Positions 47,060 to 56,428 of a DNA stretch of 64,000 bases are shown here, piece after piece. A model generated the notes under the pieces. That model was given only the letters and a program-made list of their open reading frames with translations. It had not been told where the DNA came from and ran no database searches. This stretch comes from Myxococcales bacterium (GTDB lineage: Bacteria > Myxococcota > Polyangia > Polyangiales > Polyangiaceae): the NCBI GenBank assembly GCA_003151595.1, contig PLXW01000106.1, positions 15,738 to 79,737 on the forward strand, written 5' to 3'. The translations under genes were made by a program, and so were the position numbers. The stretch's first letter is position 1. Each line of letters begins with the position of its first letter.

Positions 47060-49009
47060 ATGGACACTGTCCCGATGCCGAGCCCGAAAGTCGAACCGAC
47101 CGCGGTCGTCGTGCCGTTCGGGGTGCCGAACGAACGGCGCGGTCTGGGGCTCGGACTGGCGGCGCTGGTGCACGGGTTCGCGCGGCTGCACGGCGAGAGC
47201 GTGGCGCTCGCGCAGATCTTCGGGAAGCGGCACGACGATCCCGACGCCGTGCCCGGGCCGGTGGAAGCGTTCATTCCGCCGAACGCCTGGCGCGATCTCG
47301 CGGGGCAAGGGAGCGCGCCGGCCGACGTGAAGATCGTGCTCACCGGATCGTTCGAGCCGCCCGACGGGAGCGGCGGGACGTTGAAGCTGGTCGCGTTCGA
47401 CGCCGGCAGCGGCACGATGCGATCGCAGGTCGATGTGCACCTCGACGGCGACCGCGCGGGCGAGGCGATCGTCGATGCTGTGCAGACGGTGTGCTCGGGG
47501 TTCGGCGGCGAGACGGGCGAGCTGAGCGCGCTGCGCGATCTGTCGTGGGACGCGATGGAGAGCGTGCTTCGCGCCGAGCGGTGCGCGCTTCACGATCCGA
47601 CGCGCGGCGGTCCGCACGATCGGCTCGCGGCGATGCTGCACCTGGGGCGCGCGATCGAGGAGGCGCCGCTGTCGCGCTATCCGGCCGGGAGGCTGGCGGT
47701 GATCGCGCTCGATACGGCGCTGGGGCCGGCGAGCGACAAGAAGATCGCCGAGGCGGCCGTGCGCGCGGTGATGCGCGCCGTGGCCGACGCGCCCGATCAG
47801 CCGGAGCTGCTCGAAGCGATGGGGGCGCTGCAAGTGCGGCTCGGTCTGTCGCTCGAAGCGGAAGCGACGGCGCTGGCGGGGATCGCGCGCGATGCGTCGC
47901 GTCCGCGCCTGTACGTGGTGCTCTCGGAGGCGCGTCGCGCGCGGGGCGACGTCGAAGGGGCGAAGCGCGCGGTGCAGGAAGGGGTCGCGCGCGCGCCGAA
48001 GGATTCGTACCTGGGGGTGGAGCTGGGGACAGTGCTGTCGCTGACGGGCGATGTGTCCGGCGCCGAGCGCGCGTGGCTCGACGTGCTCTCGCGCGAGCCG
48101 CTGTACCCGTCGGCGTACACCAGCCTGGCTACGCTGGCCTCGAAGCGTGGCGACGCGATGATGGCGCAGATGCTGGTCGATCAGGCCCTCGCCGGAAAGC
48201 ACCCGCACCCCGAGGTGCTTCGCTGCGCGCTTCGCCTGGGGTTCGCGGCCGAGCCCGAAGGGGTGGCGCGCGGCGCGCGGATTGCGACGCTCGCGCGCGC
48301 TCTCCTGGCGCGGACGCCGGAGGACGCGGGTGCTGTGCTCGCGCTGGCGCAGTCGCTGGCGCAAACCGGCGACGTGAAGGAAGCGATCGCGAGCTACGCG
48401 CGCGTGGAGTCGATGGCGCCGCGCACGATGGTCGCCGGCGAGGCGCAGCGAGCGCGGTTCGCGCTGAAGGAGCCGATGGCGTCGCAGGAGGTCGACTCGA
48501 TCCTGCGCGCGGCGACCGCGGAAGGGACCGATCCGCGCGCTCTGGACGCGCTGTCGGTTCGCGCGCGACGGTTGGCGATGGAGCACGCGACGTGGATCGC
48601 GTGGCATGCGTTCGGTGTGGTCGAGCGACGGCGCGGCGCGTGGGCCGCGGCGCGCGAGGCGCTGGTGAGCGCGCTGGCCGCGAGCGAAGGGTGCTCGGTG
48701 GTGCACGTGGATCTCGCGCGCACGTACGTGAAGCTCGGCGATGCCGCGTCCGCCGTGCGCCACGCGGAGCGCGCGGTGGCGATCGAGGGCGAGACGCCGC
48801 GCGTGCTGGGCGCGCTGGGCGAAGCGCGGATCGCTGCGGGGGCGCGCGCGGAGGGGGAAGCGCTGGTGGCGCGGGCGATCGCGCTGGCGCCGGACGATCC
48901 CGAGCTGAGGGCGATCGAGGGGACGTCGCGAAGGCCGTCGAAGGCGCCGGGGATCGTGGCGAAGGCGCGAGAGGCGATCGCGAAGATCAAGTCCACCCTG
49001 TCATCCTGA
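47060..49009 (+). CDS. TPR-repeat protein of unknown function
   Basis: A 649-residue protein, started at ATG 47060; a TTG overlapping the ligA stop (47036) is an alternative. The N-terminal 180 residues are a mixed alpha/beta domain (VVPFGVPNERRGLGLGLAAL, VKIVLTGSFEPPDGSGGTLK). The rest is a helical array with TPR character, for example SVEGAKRAVQEG-like GDVEGAKRAVQEGVARAPKD and RTYVKLGDAASAVRHAERAV. No signal or membrane helix was noted. The last codons and stop lie inside a dispersed repeat, so the extreme C-terminus may be repeat-derived. Confidence 0.75.
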   Translation: MDTVPMPSPKVEPTAVVVPFGVPNERRGLGLGLAALVHGFARLHGESVALAQIFGKRHDDPDAVPGPVEAFIPPNAWRDLAGQGSAPADVKIVLTGSFEPPDGSGGTLKLVAFDAGSGTMRSQVDVHLDGDRAGEAIVDAVQTVCSGFGGETGELSALRDLSWDAMESVLRAERCALHDPTRGGPHDRLAAMLHLGRAIEEAPLSRYPAGRLAVIALDTALGPASDKKIAEAAVRAVMRAVADAPDQPELLEAMGALQVRLGLSLEAEATALAGIARDASRPRLYVVLSEARRARGDVEGAKRAVQEGVARAPKDSYLGVELGTVLSLTGDVSGAERAWLDVLSREPLYPSAYTSLATLASKRGDAMMAQMLVDQALAGKHPHPEVLRCALRLGFAAEPEGVARGARIATLARALLARTPEDAGAVLALAQSLAQTGDVKEAIASYARVESMAPRTMVAGEAQRARFALKEPMASQEVDSILRAATAEGTDPRALDALSVRARRLAMEHATWIAWHAFGVVERRRGAWAAAREALVSALAASEGCSVVHVDLARTYVKLGDAASAVRHAERAVAIEGETPRVLGALGEARIAAGARAEGEALVARAIALAPDDPELRAIEGTSRRPSKAPGIVAKAREAIAKIKSTLSS

Positions 49010-49073
49010 GAAGCGCAGCGACGAAGGATCTCAGCGGGGCCCGTTGAGATTCCTCGCTGCGCTCGGAATGACA
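48999..49073. repeat. REP-like palindromic element
   Basis: TGTCATCCTGAG at the left and CTCGGAATGACA at the right pair, with internal matches (GGATCTCA to TGAGATTCC). The sequence family TCATCCTGAG...GGAATGACA recurs widely in bacterial intergenic regions. It includes the final codons and TGA of the TPR gene and lies between convergent genes, so it may act as a terminator. Confidence 0.8.
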
Positions 49074-49091
49074 GTGGGGGGCGGCGGAGCG

Positions 49092-49772
49092 TCAGCGCTC
49101 TCCGAAAATCGCCGTTCCCACCCGCACCATCGTCGCTCCGCACGCCACCGCGATCTCCAGATCGCCCGACATCCCCATCGACAGCTCCGGAAGCGCGCTC
49201 GCGCCGCCGTGGAGCGATCGCAGCGAGGCCAGCGTCGCGAAGGTCTTTCGCGCGGCCTCGGGATCTCCGAACGGCGGCATCGTCATGAGGCCGCGAAGCA
49301 CCAGCGAGCTCTCGGCGCGCACGGCGGCCATCACGTCGGCGATCTCGCTCCCCGTCGCGCCGTGCTTCTGCGCCTCGCCGCTCACGTTCACCTCGATGAG
49401 CACGGCCAGCGGCGGACGGGACACCGCGGCCACGCGCTTGCCGAGCTCGTGCGCGATCACCGCGGAGTCGACGGCGTGAACGACGTGCGCGTGCGCGGCG
49501 ACGACCTTCGCTTTGTTCGTCTGCACGTGGCCGATGAAGTGCCACTCGATGTCCGCGAGATCGGCCAGCGCCTCGCACTTCGCGGCGAGCTCCTGCGCGT
49601 AGCTCTCGCCGAACGCGCGCTGCCCGACGGCGTACGCCTCGCGGATCGCCTCGGGGCTCTTCTTCTTCGACACGGCGACGAGCGTCACTTCTTCCGGGCG
49701 CCGCCCGCACGCAAGCGCCGCGCGATCGATCCGCGCGCGAACGTCGTGCAGCGCGCGCGCGATCTCCGTCAC
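49092..49772 (-). CDS. YggS/PROSC-family PLP-binding protein
   Basis: A 226-residue PLP-homeostasis protein with an alanine-racemase-like barrel. The PLP lysine is K36 in LVAVSKKKSP, followed by FGESYAQEL, WHFIGHVQTNKAK, VLIEVNVSGEAQKHG and the phosphate-binding SMGMSGDLEIAVACGATMVR. I chose the GTG at 49772 because it overlaps the upstream stop (GTGA) and gives the normal N-terminus; an ATG at 49796 would overlap the methyltransferase gene by 28 bases. Confidence 0.92.
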   Translation of the reverse strand: MTEIARALHDVRARIDRAALACGRRPEEVTLVAVSKKKSPEAIREAYAVGQRAFGESYAQELAAKCEALADLADIEWHFIGHVQTNKAKVVAAHAHVVHAVDSAVIAHELGKRVAAVSRPPLAVLIEVNVSGEAQKHGATGSEIADVMAAVRAESSLVLRGLMTMPPFGDPEAARKTFATLASLRSLHGGASALPELSMGMSGDLEIAVACGATMVRVGTAIFGER

Positions 49773-50638
49773 TTCCGGCTTCCCTTCGCGTTCCATCCGC
49801 GTCGCGCGCGCGCGAACCAGACCATCACGTCGCTCGTGCGATCGAGCGGGCCGCCGTGGAAGTCCCCTTCGACCTTGTCGACCTCGAAGCCGTTGTAGTG
49901 GAGCAGCGCCTCCCACTCCTGCGGGAAGAACTGACGGTGCGCGAGCGGCGTCATCCAGGCGCGATCGGTCTTCTCGTTCTTGCCGCTCTTGCCGATCGGA
50001 TCGAACTCCATCGACACGAAGAGCACCTGGCGCGCGCGGTCGTAGTCGAAGTGCTCCACATAGCGAACGATGTCGCCCGTCGTCGGATGCCTGAAGCGCG
50101 GCGCTTTGTACGCGCGCGCCGGATCGCGCAGCAGATCCTGGAACATCGGCACCGAGAGATCGCACACGAACCTGCCGCCCGGCGCGAGGTGCGCGCGGAC
50201 ACGGGCGAGGAAGCGCTCGACGTCGTCGCGCGTGTAGAGATGGAGCGCGGCGTTGAACGGACACGTGACGAGCGGGAAGCGTTTGCCGATACGCTTGTTC
50301 CGCATGTCGCCATGGTGCGCCATCACCCGCTTGCGGACGTCGTCGGGCTCACGCGCCAGCCGCGCGCGAAGATCGGCGAGCATCGGGCGCGAGTGATCGA
50401 TCCCCACGACCGAGACGCCGTGCCGCGCGACCGGGAGCGCGATGCGCCCGTTGCCGATGCCGTACTCGAGCACCGCCCCGCTCTTCCCGGCCCTCCCGGC
50501 GTACTTCAAGGCGACATCGACGTAGAACTGAACGTCGTCGATCCGGTTGCGATAGAGGCTCGCGTAGTACGCGGCGTCGTCGTAGTGCGCGCGTGATCCC
50601 GCATCCAGCTCGCGATCGCTAGCGCGCGCCGGCTTCAT
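49769..50638 (-). CDS. Class I SAM-dependent methyltransferase
   Basis: A 289-residue methyltransferase. Motif I is AVLEYGIGNGRIALPVA, followed by GVSVVGIDHSRPML (acidic residue binding the SAM ribose). FPLVTCPFNAALHL and LAPGGRFVCDLSVP mark the later core strands. A C-terminal extension with VRYVEHFDYDRARQVLFVSM forms an extra beta region. Such enzymes act on small molecules more often than on macromolecules, but the substrate is unknown. It is translationally coupled to the PLP protein downstream and lies 35 bases after rpoZ. Confidence 0.85.
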   Translation of the reverse strand: MKPARASDRELDAGSRAHYDDAAYYASLYRNRIDDVQFYVDVALKYAGRAGKSGAVLEYGIGNGRIALPVARHGVSVVGIDHSRPMLADLRARLAREPDDVRKRVMAHHGDMRNKRIGKRFPLVTCPFNAALHLYTRDDVERFLARVRAHLAPGGRFVCDLSVPMFQDLLRDPARAYKAPRFRHPTTGDIVRYVEHFDYDRARQVLFVSMEFDPIGKSGKNEKTDRAWMTPLAHRQFFPQEWEALLHYNGFEVDKVEGDFHGGPLDRTSDVMVWFARARRGWNAKGSRK

Positions 50639-50673
50639 GCGTGCACTCCGTCATCCGAAGATGACGGCGCTCC

Positions 50674-50916
50674 TCAGGTCTTGCCGGCGGCGTGCTGAAC
50701 GGCGATCCACTCGACGACGGCGCCGTGGCTCGGGCGGTCGAAGTGAACCTTGCCGGCCGCGATTTCGCGGAGCGCGGTGACCGCGGGCTTGTTCTTGGAG
50801 TGAACGAGCGGGGTCGCCCCCTTCATGAGCTGACGGCAACGCTGGGCAGCGAGAACGACGAGAGCGAAACGGTTATCCTCGCGGTCGAGGCAATCTTCTA
50901 CGGTGACGCGGGCCAT
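50674..50916 (-). CDS. rpoZ: RNA polymerase omega subunit
   Basis: An 80-residue protein: [20 protein letters not shown] and [13 protein letters not shown] are the conserved opening of omega, which assists assembly of the beta' subunit. The C-terminal tail is short and ends [16 protein letters not shown]. Usual neighbours gmk, spoT or coaBC are absent; here it lies between two methyltransferase genes. Confidence 0.95.
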   Translation of the reverse strand: MARVTVEDCLDREDNRFALVVLAAQRCRQLMKGATPLVHSKNKPAVTALREIAAGKVHFDRPSHGAVVEWIAVQHAAGKT

Positions 50917-51033
50917 GCGGTGCTCCTTGAAGCGGGGTCGCGAACCTTAGTCGCGGGAGGCGCCTCTAGCAAGTCTGGGAGTTTCGGGGGCAAATCCCCG
51001 CCAAACTTCGGGCCGTCGCGATCACGGTCACGT

Positions 51034-51876
51034 TCACCAGGCCCGGGCCCGGGCCTGGATGAACGAATAGAAGAAGACGCTGTTCGGGTCGCGCGCCACC
51101 CGCTCGAGCTCGCGGGTCATCCCTTCCACGATCTCCTTCTCCACCTTGTTCGCGGCCAGGAGCGCAGGCGCTCCGGACAGGAGAAGCTCGGTCCAGTACG
51201 CCAGGAACTCGGCGCGCTCGCCCGGCGCGCGGTTGTCGAGGTGGAAGGTCTTCACGTCGGTGGTCACGTCGCGAAAGCCCACCGACTGGAGCAGGTTGCC
51301 GAGCTTGGCGCCGACGAACGGATCGCCGCCGACGCTGAGCTGGTGATCGTTGAACGCCATCCAGTAGCGGAGCGTGTCGGGGCTGTACGGATCGATGAAG
51401 AAGGTGGCGTTGAGCACTTCGTTGCACACGACGGGCGCGCCGGGCTGGAGCACGCGCCGCACTTCGGAGAGGACGCGCGCCGGGTCGCCCACGTGCTCCA
51501 GGATCCAGCAGAGGAACGCCGAGTCGAAGCTCTCCGGAGGGAGGTCGAGCTTGGTCGCGTCCATCTTCAAGATTTCGTAGCGCGGCTTTCCGTGCGCGTG
51601 CGCCCACGGCACCGTGGCCAGGTAGCGGCGCGCTTCGGCGATCTGCGCGTCGTTGATCTCGACGCCGGTGACGTGAATCTCCGGGAAGTGACGGAGCAGG
51701 ATCTCGGTCTGCGCGCCGACTCCCGCGCCCACTTCGAGCAGCCGGCGCCGCCGTCGAAACGGGAGGCGATCGTGCACCATCGGTTCGAGGAAGCGCGCCT
51801 GGCCGTGAAGGCGCTCGCGCTCTTCTTCGCTGTAGCCGTGAAGGTAGCCCGTGGGGCCGCTCGGAGATTGGGTCAT
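51034..51876 (-). CDS. SAM-dependent methyltransferase
   Basis: A 280-residue class I methyltransferase. Motif I is LLEVGAGVGAQTEILL; HVTGVEINDAQIAEARR is the ribose-binding strand, KMDATKLDLPPESFDSAFL motif II and LSEVRRVLQPGAPVVCNEVL motif III. The family resembles ubiquinone/menaquinone-type enzymes, but no quinone genes are close. I used the ATG at 51876; an upstream ATG at 51912 would add 12 residues. The last codons overlap a 22-base perfect palindrome. Confidence 0.87.
   Translation of the reverse strand: MTQSPSGPTGYLHGYSEEERERLHGQARFLEPMVHDRLPFRRRRRLLEVGAGVGAQTEILLRHFPEIHVTGVEINDAQIAEARRYLATVPWAHAHGKPRYEILKMDATKLDLPPESFDSAFLCWILEHVGDPARVLSEVRRVLQPGAPVVCNEVLNATFFIDPYSPDTLRYWMAFNDHQLSVGGDPFVGAKLGNLLQSVGFRDVTTDVKTFHLDNRAPGERAEFLAYWTELLLSGAPALLAANKVEKEIVEGMTRELERVARDPNSVFFYSFIQARARAW
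51037..51058. terminator. 22-base perfect palindrome at the methyltransferase stop
   Basis: CCAGGCCCGGG followed directly by its reverse complement, immediately before the TGA stop; it encodes the last seven residues (QARARAW). It could act as a terminator stem placed within the coding region, but there is no U-tract and the loop would be minimal. Confidence 0.35.
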
Positions 51877-51929
51877 CGCGCTCGAATCGATACCGCGAGT
51901 CCGAGCGCGCACGTTACGATTATCCGCTC

Positions 51930-54098
51930 ATGGCTTGGTGGCGTGAACCGTCCGCGTCTTCGTCTCCGAAAGGCGCGGGCGCGGTAGGCGCGCTCTATCT
52001 GTTCGCGATCAGCGCGCTCTTCGTGTCCGGGCCGCTCGTCAGCGCGGATGAGCCGGTCATGGGGACGGCGGCGGGCGTGATCGCCAACCTGGTGAGCGCG
52101 CGCTACGCCGATGAGGTCGCGCGGATCACCGTGCTGCTGACGGCAGCGACGCTCCTCGCGGGGGTCGCGCTTGGATTGACGGCCGGCGCGCTGATGGCGG
52201 CGCGCGATTGGACGCAGCGACGCGTGCCGAGCTCGCGGCTCGTGTCGGCGGGGACGTTGATCGCGTTGATCGCGTTCCTGCACGCGGCCTTCGTGGCGTG
52301 GTCGATGGCGCGGCATCCGGAGGCGTACGCAGCGAGCTTCTACGAAGCGAACGGGCGGCGGCGCGGCGTGGAGCTCGTCGTCACGGATTGGCTCACGCCG
52401 GATCTCATCGCGATCGGGAGCGCGACGGCGTGCGTGGTGTTCGTGCTCGGGTGGCCGACGCGATGGCGTGCGTCAGTTGGTCGACTCGCGGCGGCGGTGC
52501 GCGAGTCGTCGCGTGCGTGGCGCGTCGTGACGATCGCAGGCATCGCGATCGCGGCGCTCGTGTTGGCGGTGAAGCGCCTGCCTTCGACGTCCACGCCGCG
52601 CGATCCGGGGCGACTCAACGTGATCATCCTCGCCAGCGACGGCGTGCGGGCCGATCGGATTCGTCCGGAGATCGCGCCGCGACTGGCGGCGCTCGCGGCG
52701 GCGTCGACGCGCTTCGATCGCGCCTACGTCACCGTGCCGCGGACGTTCTCGTCGTGGGTCACGATCCTCACCGGGCGACACGCGCACCATCACGGCGTGC
52801 GATCGACGAGCGACGCCTGGGAGAGCCGCGCCAGGTCGTTCGACGCGCTCCCCGATCGCTTCGCGGCCGCGGGCTATCACACGGCCGTCGTGAGCGACTT
52901 CGCCGGAGACATCTTCGGGCGCATCCCGCTCGGGTTCGCGGACGTGCACGTGCCGCGCGACGACTTCCGGCAGATGCTCCAGAACCGGGGCTTCGCGCGC
53001 GATCCGATGCTGCTTCCGTTCCTGGATACGCCGCTGGGGCGCGCCGCGTTCCCGAGCCTCGAGGCGAACCAGACGCTGACCGATCCAACGCGCGTGGCGA
53101 ACGACGCGATTCGCGAGATCCGCGGCGCGCAGGGCGCCCCGTTCTTTCTGACGGTCTTCTTCTCGACGACGCACTTCCCGTACGCCGCCCCCTTCCCCTT
53201 CTATCGCCGCGCCGATCCCGCCTACCGAGGGGCGTTCAAGTACGGGCGACCGGTGGGGCTGTCGGCGGCGCCGGCGATGACGAGCGACGACATTCGCCAG
53301 GCGCGCGCGCTGTACGACGGCGCGGTGTCGAGCGTGGACGAGGCGATCGGATCGATCCTCGACGAGGTCGCGCGCGATCACCTCCGTGAGCGCACGCTGA
53401 TCGTCGTCACCTCGGATCACGGCGAGACGCTGTTCGAGCCGAGGCCCGAAGCGAAGGGGCTCTTCGGCGGTCACGGGGAGTATCTCTTCGGCGACGAAGG
53501 GACGCATGTCCCGCTGCTCGTGTTCGACCCGCGCGCGACCGCGCATCGCGAAGCGGCGGTCGTGAGCAGCGTCGACCTCGCGCCGACGCTCTACGATCTC
53601 GCGGGGGTGAAGGGGCCGGACGATCTCGACGGGCGCTCGCTGGCGCCGGCCGTGGCGGGCGCGCCGATCGGGTCGATGCCGGCGTTCGCGGAGACGGAGC
53701 TGTGGATCGCCGATCCATTTCTACCCGAGTCGCTGCGACTCCCCTGCCCTCCGGCGAGCGGTCTGCTCACGGTCGATGAAGCGCACGGCGATGAGATCGT
53801 GGTGAGGCCGGACCTCGTGAACCTGTCGCTGGTGGCGCGCCACCGCATGGTGCGCGACGCGCGATGGAAGCTGATCTACATGCCGACGCGCGCTGGGGCT
53901 CGGTACGCGCTCTTCGACACGGAGCACGATCCGAGCGAGACGCACGACGTGATCGGGAGCGAGCCGGAAGAGGGCGCGCGGCTGCAGGGGCTCTTGTGGC
54001 GCTGGATGCTCCAGGATCCGGCGATGACGAGAGAGCGCGGGTACCTTCTCCCGAAGATCGCGGCGACCGTGCCCGCGGCTGGCGGGGGAGCGCAGTGA
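51930..54098 (+). CDS. Membrane-anchored sulfatase-fold enzyme (Thr at nucleophile position)
   Basis: A 722-residue protein. Residues 18-215 hold four to five hydrophobic helices; the catalytic domain follows. Metal-binding Asp is in NVIILASDGVRADR (D237). Where sulfatases have CxPxR, this has RTFSSWVTILTG, with T272 at the nucleophile position, as in phosphoglycerol or phosphoethanolamine transferases. VVTSDHGETLFEP supplies the later Asp-His pair, and HGEYLFGDEGTHVPLL a further metal or substrate loop. Overall layout fits a transferase of the alkaline-phosphatase superfamily acting on envelope lipids. Substrate unknown. Its TGA overlaps the next start. Confidence 0.85.
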   Translation: MAWWREPSASSSPKGAGAVGALYLFAISALFVSGPLVSADEPVMGTAAGVIANLVSARYADEVARITVLLTAATLLAGVALGLTAGALMAARDWTQRRVPSSRLVSAGTLIALIAFLHAAFVAWSMARHPEAYAASFYEANGRRRGVELVVTDWLTPDLIAIGSATACVVFVLGWPTRWRASVGRLAAAVRESSRAWRVVTIAGIAIAALVLAVKRLPSTSTPRDPGRLNVIILASDGVRADRIRPEIAPRLAALAAASTRFDRAYVTVPRTFSSWVTILTGRHAHHHGVRSTSDAWESRARSFDALPDRFAAAGYHTAVVSDFAGDIFGRIPLGFADVHVPRDDFRQMLQNRGFARDPMLLPFLDTPLGRAAFPSLEANQTLTDPTRVANDAIREIRGAQGAPFFLTVFFSTTHFPYAAPFPFYRRADPAYRGAFKYGRPVGLSAAPAMTSDDIRQARALYDGAVSSVDEAIGSILDEVARDHLRERTLIVVTSDHGETLFEPRPEAKGLFGGHGEYLFGDEGTHVPLLVFDPRATAHREAAVVSSVDLAPTLYDLAGVKGPDDLDGRSLAPAVAGAPIGSMPAFAETELWIADPFLPESLRLPCPPASGLLTVDEAHGDEIVVRPDLVNLSLVARHRMVRDARWKLIYMPTRAGARYALFDTEHDPSETHDVIGSEPEEGARLQGLLWRWMLQDPAMTRERGYLLPKIAATVPAAGGGAQ

Positions 54099-54646
54099 TC
54101 GCGCTCCTCGCGCGGATCGTCGGCGCGACGATCTGCATCGTCGGCGGGGCGCTCATCTATCTGGAAGGGGGCGCCGCCGAGACGCCACCCGCGATACCGC
54201 GGACGCACGACGTGGCTCCGACGGCGAGCGCTCCACCGGCGCTCGGCATGCGCGCGGTTCGCTTCTTCTTCGGCGGCGGCGGGAGCGCGCGGAGCGTCGC
54301 CGGCGTGATCCACGGCGTGACGCTCGATCACGTGATCGCGCTCGGCATCCCGCGCAGCGATCTCGCCGCGAGCGACGACGGCGTTCGCTTCGCGTTCCGC
54401 TCGCCCCCCGCGGATCTGATCGGCTTCGCCGTCGTGCTGCCGCGCGGCCCGTTGCGATGGGACCTCACGCTCGACGGCGCGCCGTGGCCCACGGACTCCG
54501 TCTTCGCCGGCCCCTACGGGCTCTCGGCGCCCGACCTGGTGAGCGGCATCGATGCGTCGTGCGCGCACGACTTCGCGAGCGGCGCGGGGACGCCGTTCTT
54601 CTCGAAGGACCAGGTCGGGGTGTTCGTGATCTGTGAAGATCGCTAG
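54095..54646 (+). CDS. Secreted protein of unknown function
   Basis: A 183-residue protein starting at GTG within a GTGA overlap, preceded by GGGGGAG. A hydrophobic helix (VIALLARIVGATICIVGGAL) anchors or exports it. The mature part (MRAVRFFFGGGGSARSVAGV, RWDLTLDGAPWPTDSVFAGP) looks beta-rich and resembles no family I know. Two cysteines near the end (DASCAHDF, FVICEDR) could form a disulphide. Coupling to the sulfatase-fold gene suggests a shared envelope process. Confidence 0.68.
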   Translation: MIALLARIVGATICIVGGALIYLEGGAAETPPAIPRTHDVAPTASAPPALGMRAVRFFFGGGGSARSVAGVIHGVTLDHVIALGIPRSDLAASDDGVRFAFRSPPADLIGFAVVLPRGPLRWDLTLDGAPWPTDSVFAGPYGLSAPDLVSGIDASCAHDFASGAGTPFFSKDQVGVFVICEDR

Positions 54647-54662
54647 CTCGGAGAGGCGACGA

Positions 54663-56306
54663 CTACGGCGCCGGGAGCGTCCACAGCCCGGCGCTCGCGC
54701 CCGGCGTGTAGCTCCACGTGTAGACGATGAGCGTCTTGGCCGTGTTGAGCGTGAAGTTCGGATCGGCCTGCGTGACGAGGAGCGTCGGTGCGGCGGTTGT
54801 CGAGACGTCGACCGCCTTGAGGTCGGCCGCGTTCGTCGAGCCGCCGACGCCACCGAGCGTGTCGTTGAAGATGATCTTCGCCGCCGACGTGGCGACGTCG
54901 GTGAAGGCGTTCGTCGCGATCGCCGTCGGGGTCGTGCCGGTGACGGCGAGCGCGTTGAGCGTGCCGGCGCCGTTGCTTAGCCCCGTGAAGAAGAGGACGT
55001 GCGTCGAGTCGGCGGTGAACGGAGTGCCGTCGAGGCCCGCGGTCGTCGCCGACGAGAGCGTCAGCGGCGTGCCGGCGGTCGCGGCCGACGACATGTAGAG
55101 GTCGACGTTGCCGGTCTGTGGATCGGAGCTGAGGGCGCCGAGCGTCCACGCTTCGTCGGGCGAGAGCGCGAGCACGTCGGCGAACTTCCCGGCCGGCGCG
55201 AGCTCCACGGGACTCACGGGCGCGGTCGTCGCCGCGCGCTCGAGCGCTTGCGTATTCGTCGTGTAGAGGAAGTGCGAGCCGTCCTTGGTAAAGAGGCCGG
55301 GGCTGAACGTGATGGCGCCGATCTCGCCGTTGGCGTCGACCGGAAGGGCGGTGCCGCCGCCGATCGGATAGAGCGCCGTGCCCGTGAGGCCGTTGACGGC
55401 GACCTTGGTCGCGCCGTGGTCGACCGAGAAGACGGTCTGAACGGTCGACGCGATCGTCGCCTGCGTCCACGCCGTCGGTCCGGCGAAGGTGCTCACGACG
55501 CCGATGTACGGGTTCGTTCCGCCGTCGGCCTCGCCCGCGTCGGGGGCTCCGGCGTCGGTGACCTCGCAGTAGGCCGCGACCGCGTACGTGCCCGCCATGC
55601 CGAGCGCGGGGAAGCAGACGTTGCCCAGCTCGACGCTTCCGACGAGCGTCGTCTTGCCCGTACCGTCGGTGCCGGCGACCGCGATCGCCGCGGTCTGCGA
55701 CGTCTCGTTGAGGGCGTCGAGGAACACGACGTGGGCGCCGTCGGCGCTCACGAAGAAGTAGCCACCCTGGCTCACGAACGTGGAGGCGGAGAGCGCGACG
55801 GGCGCCGCGGCCGCAGACGTCCACACGGACACTGCGCCGACGCCGTTCTTGTCCGACGTCGTCGCGAGGAAGACGACCTTGCCGCTCACCTCGACGTCGT
55901 CGCCGGGGTCGACCGCGCCGAGCGAGATGGGCTTGCTCCCCGCGGCGAGCGAGAGCGCGTACGCCGTGTTCGCGGTGCCCGAGGAGTCGGTGTAGATGAC
56001 GAAGTCGTCGCTCGTCACGCCGTTGATGAAGAGCGCGTCGCCCGGCACGAGGAGGTTTCCGTGCGGGAGGATCGAGCCGTCGGGGAGCGGGGGATTGCCG
56101 GTGCCGGCGTCGTTCGACGCGCTGCCGTCGGTGCCCGGGTTCACGCCGCCGTCGTTGCCGGGGTTGTTGCCCGTGGCATCCGGGCCGCCGTCGTTGCCGG
56201 TGCCGGCGCCCGGCGTGCCGCCGTTGCTGCTGCTGCCGCAACCGATGAGCGTGAGCGTGGCGATCGCCGAAGCGACGGTGACCGAGACGAGGATCCTCTT
56301 CATCAT
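54663..56306 (-). CDS. Beta-propeller-like lipoprotein, paralogue 1
   Basis: A 547-residue lipoprotein: signal MMKRILVSVTVASAIATLTL, lipobox LIGC. A 50-residue G/N/D/P/A-rich linker (GNDGGPDATGNNPGNDGG) precedes a repetitive beta region: NGVTSDDFVIYTDSSGTANT, SLAAGSKPISLGAVDPGDDV and further blades with aspartate-containing turns. The pattern LxxxDxxxNGFTSDxxVVYT is shared with the lipoprotein at 60724-62256, so they are paralogues. Binding or sensor role is possible; no catalytic motif was seen. Two start ATGs adjoin at 56306 and 56303. Confidence 0.78.
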   Translation of the reverse strand: MMKRILVSVTVASAIATLTLIGCGSSSNGGTPGAGTGNDGGPDATGNNPGNDGGVNPGTDGSASNDAGTGNPPLPDGSILPHGNLLVPGDALFINGVTSDDFVIYTDSSGTANTAYALSLAAGSKPISLGAVDPGDDVEVSGKVVFLATTSDKNGVGAVSVWTSAAAAPVALSASTFVSQGGYFFVSADGAHVVFLDALNETSQTAAIAVAGTDGTGKTTLVGSVELGNVCFPALGMAGTYAVAAYCEVTDAGAPDAGEADGGTNPYIGVVSTFAGPTAWTQATIASTVQTVFSVDHGATKVAVNGLTGTALYPIGGGTALPVDANGEIGAITFSPGLFTKDGSHFLYTTNTQALERAATTAPVSPVELAPAGKFADVLALSPDEAWTLGALSSDPQTGNVDLYMSSAATAGTPLTLSSATTAGLDGTPFTADSTHVLFFTGLSNGAGTLNALAVTGTTPTAIATNAFTDVATSAAKIIFNDTLGGVGGSTNAADLKAVDVSTTAAPTLLVTQADPNFTLNTAKTLIVYTWSYTPGASAGLWTLPAP

Positions 56307-56428
56307 GGAGATCCCACGTAGTGGAGAGTCGGGCTCACGTCCAAGCGAACGACACGCGCGCGAAGTCACTTCTAGAGAGACTGCATTCATCTCGAAGGAG
56401 CGGTCGCGCTTCGGCCCGCAATCCCACC

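Noticed and set aside
50974..51000. GGGG-loop-CCCC stem between rpoZ and the methyltransferase
   Set aside because: Only five pairs, no T-tract; not convincing as a terminator.
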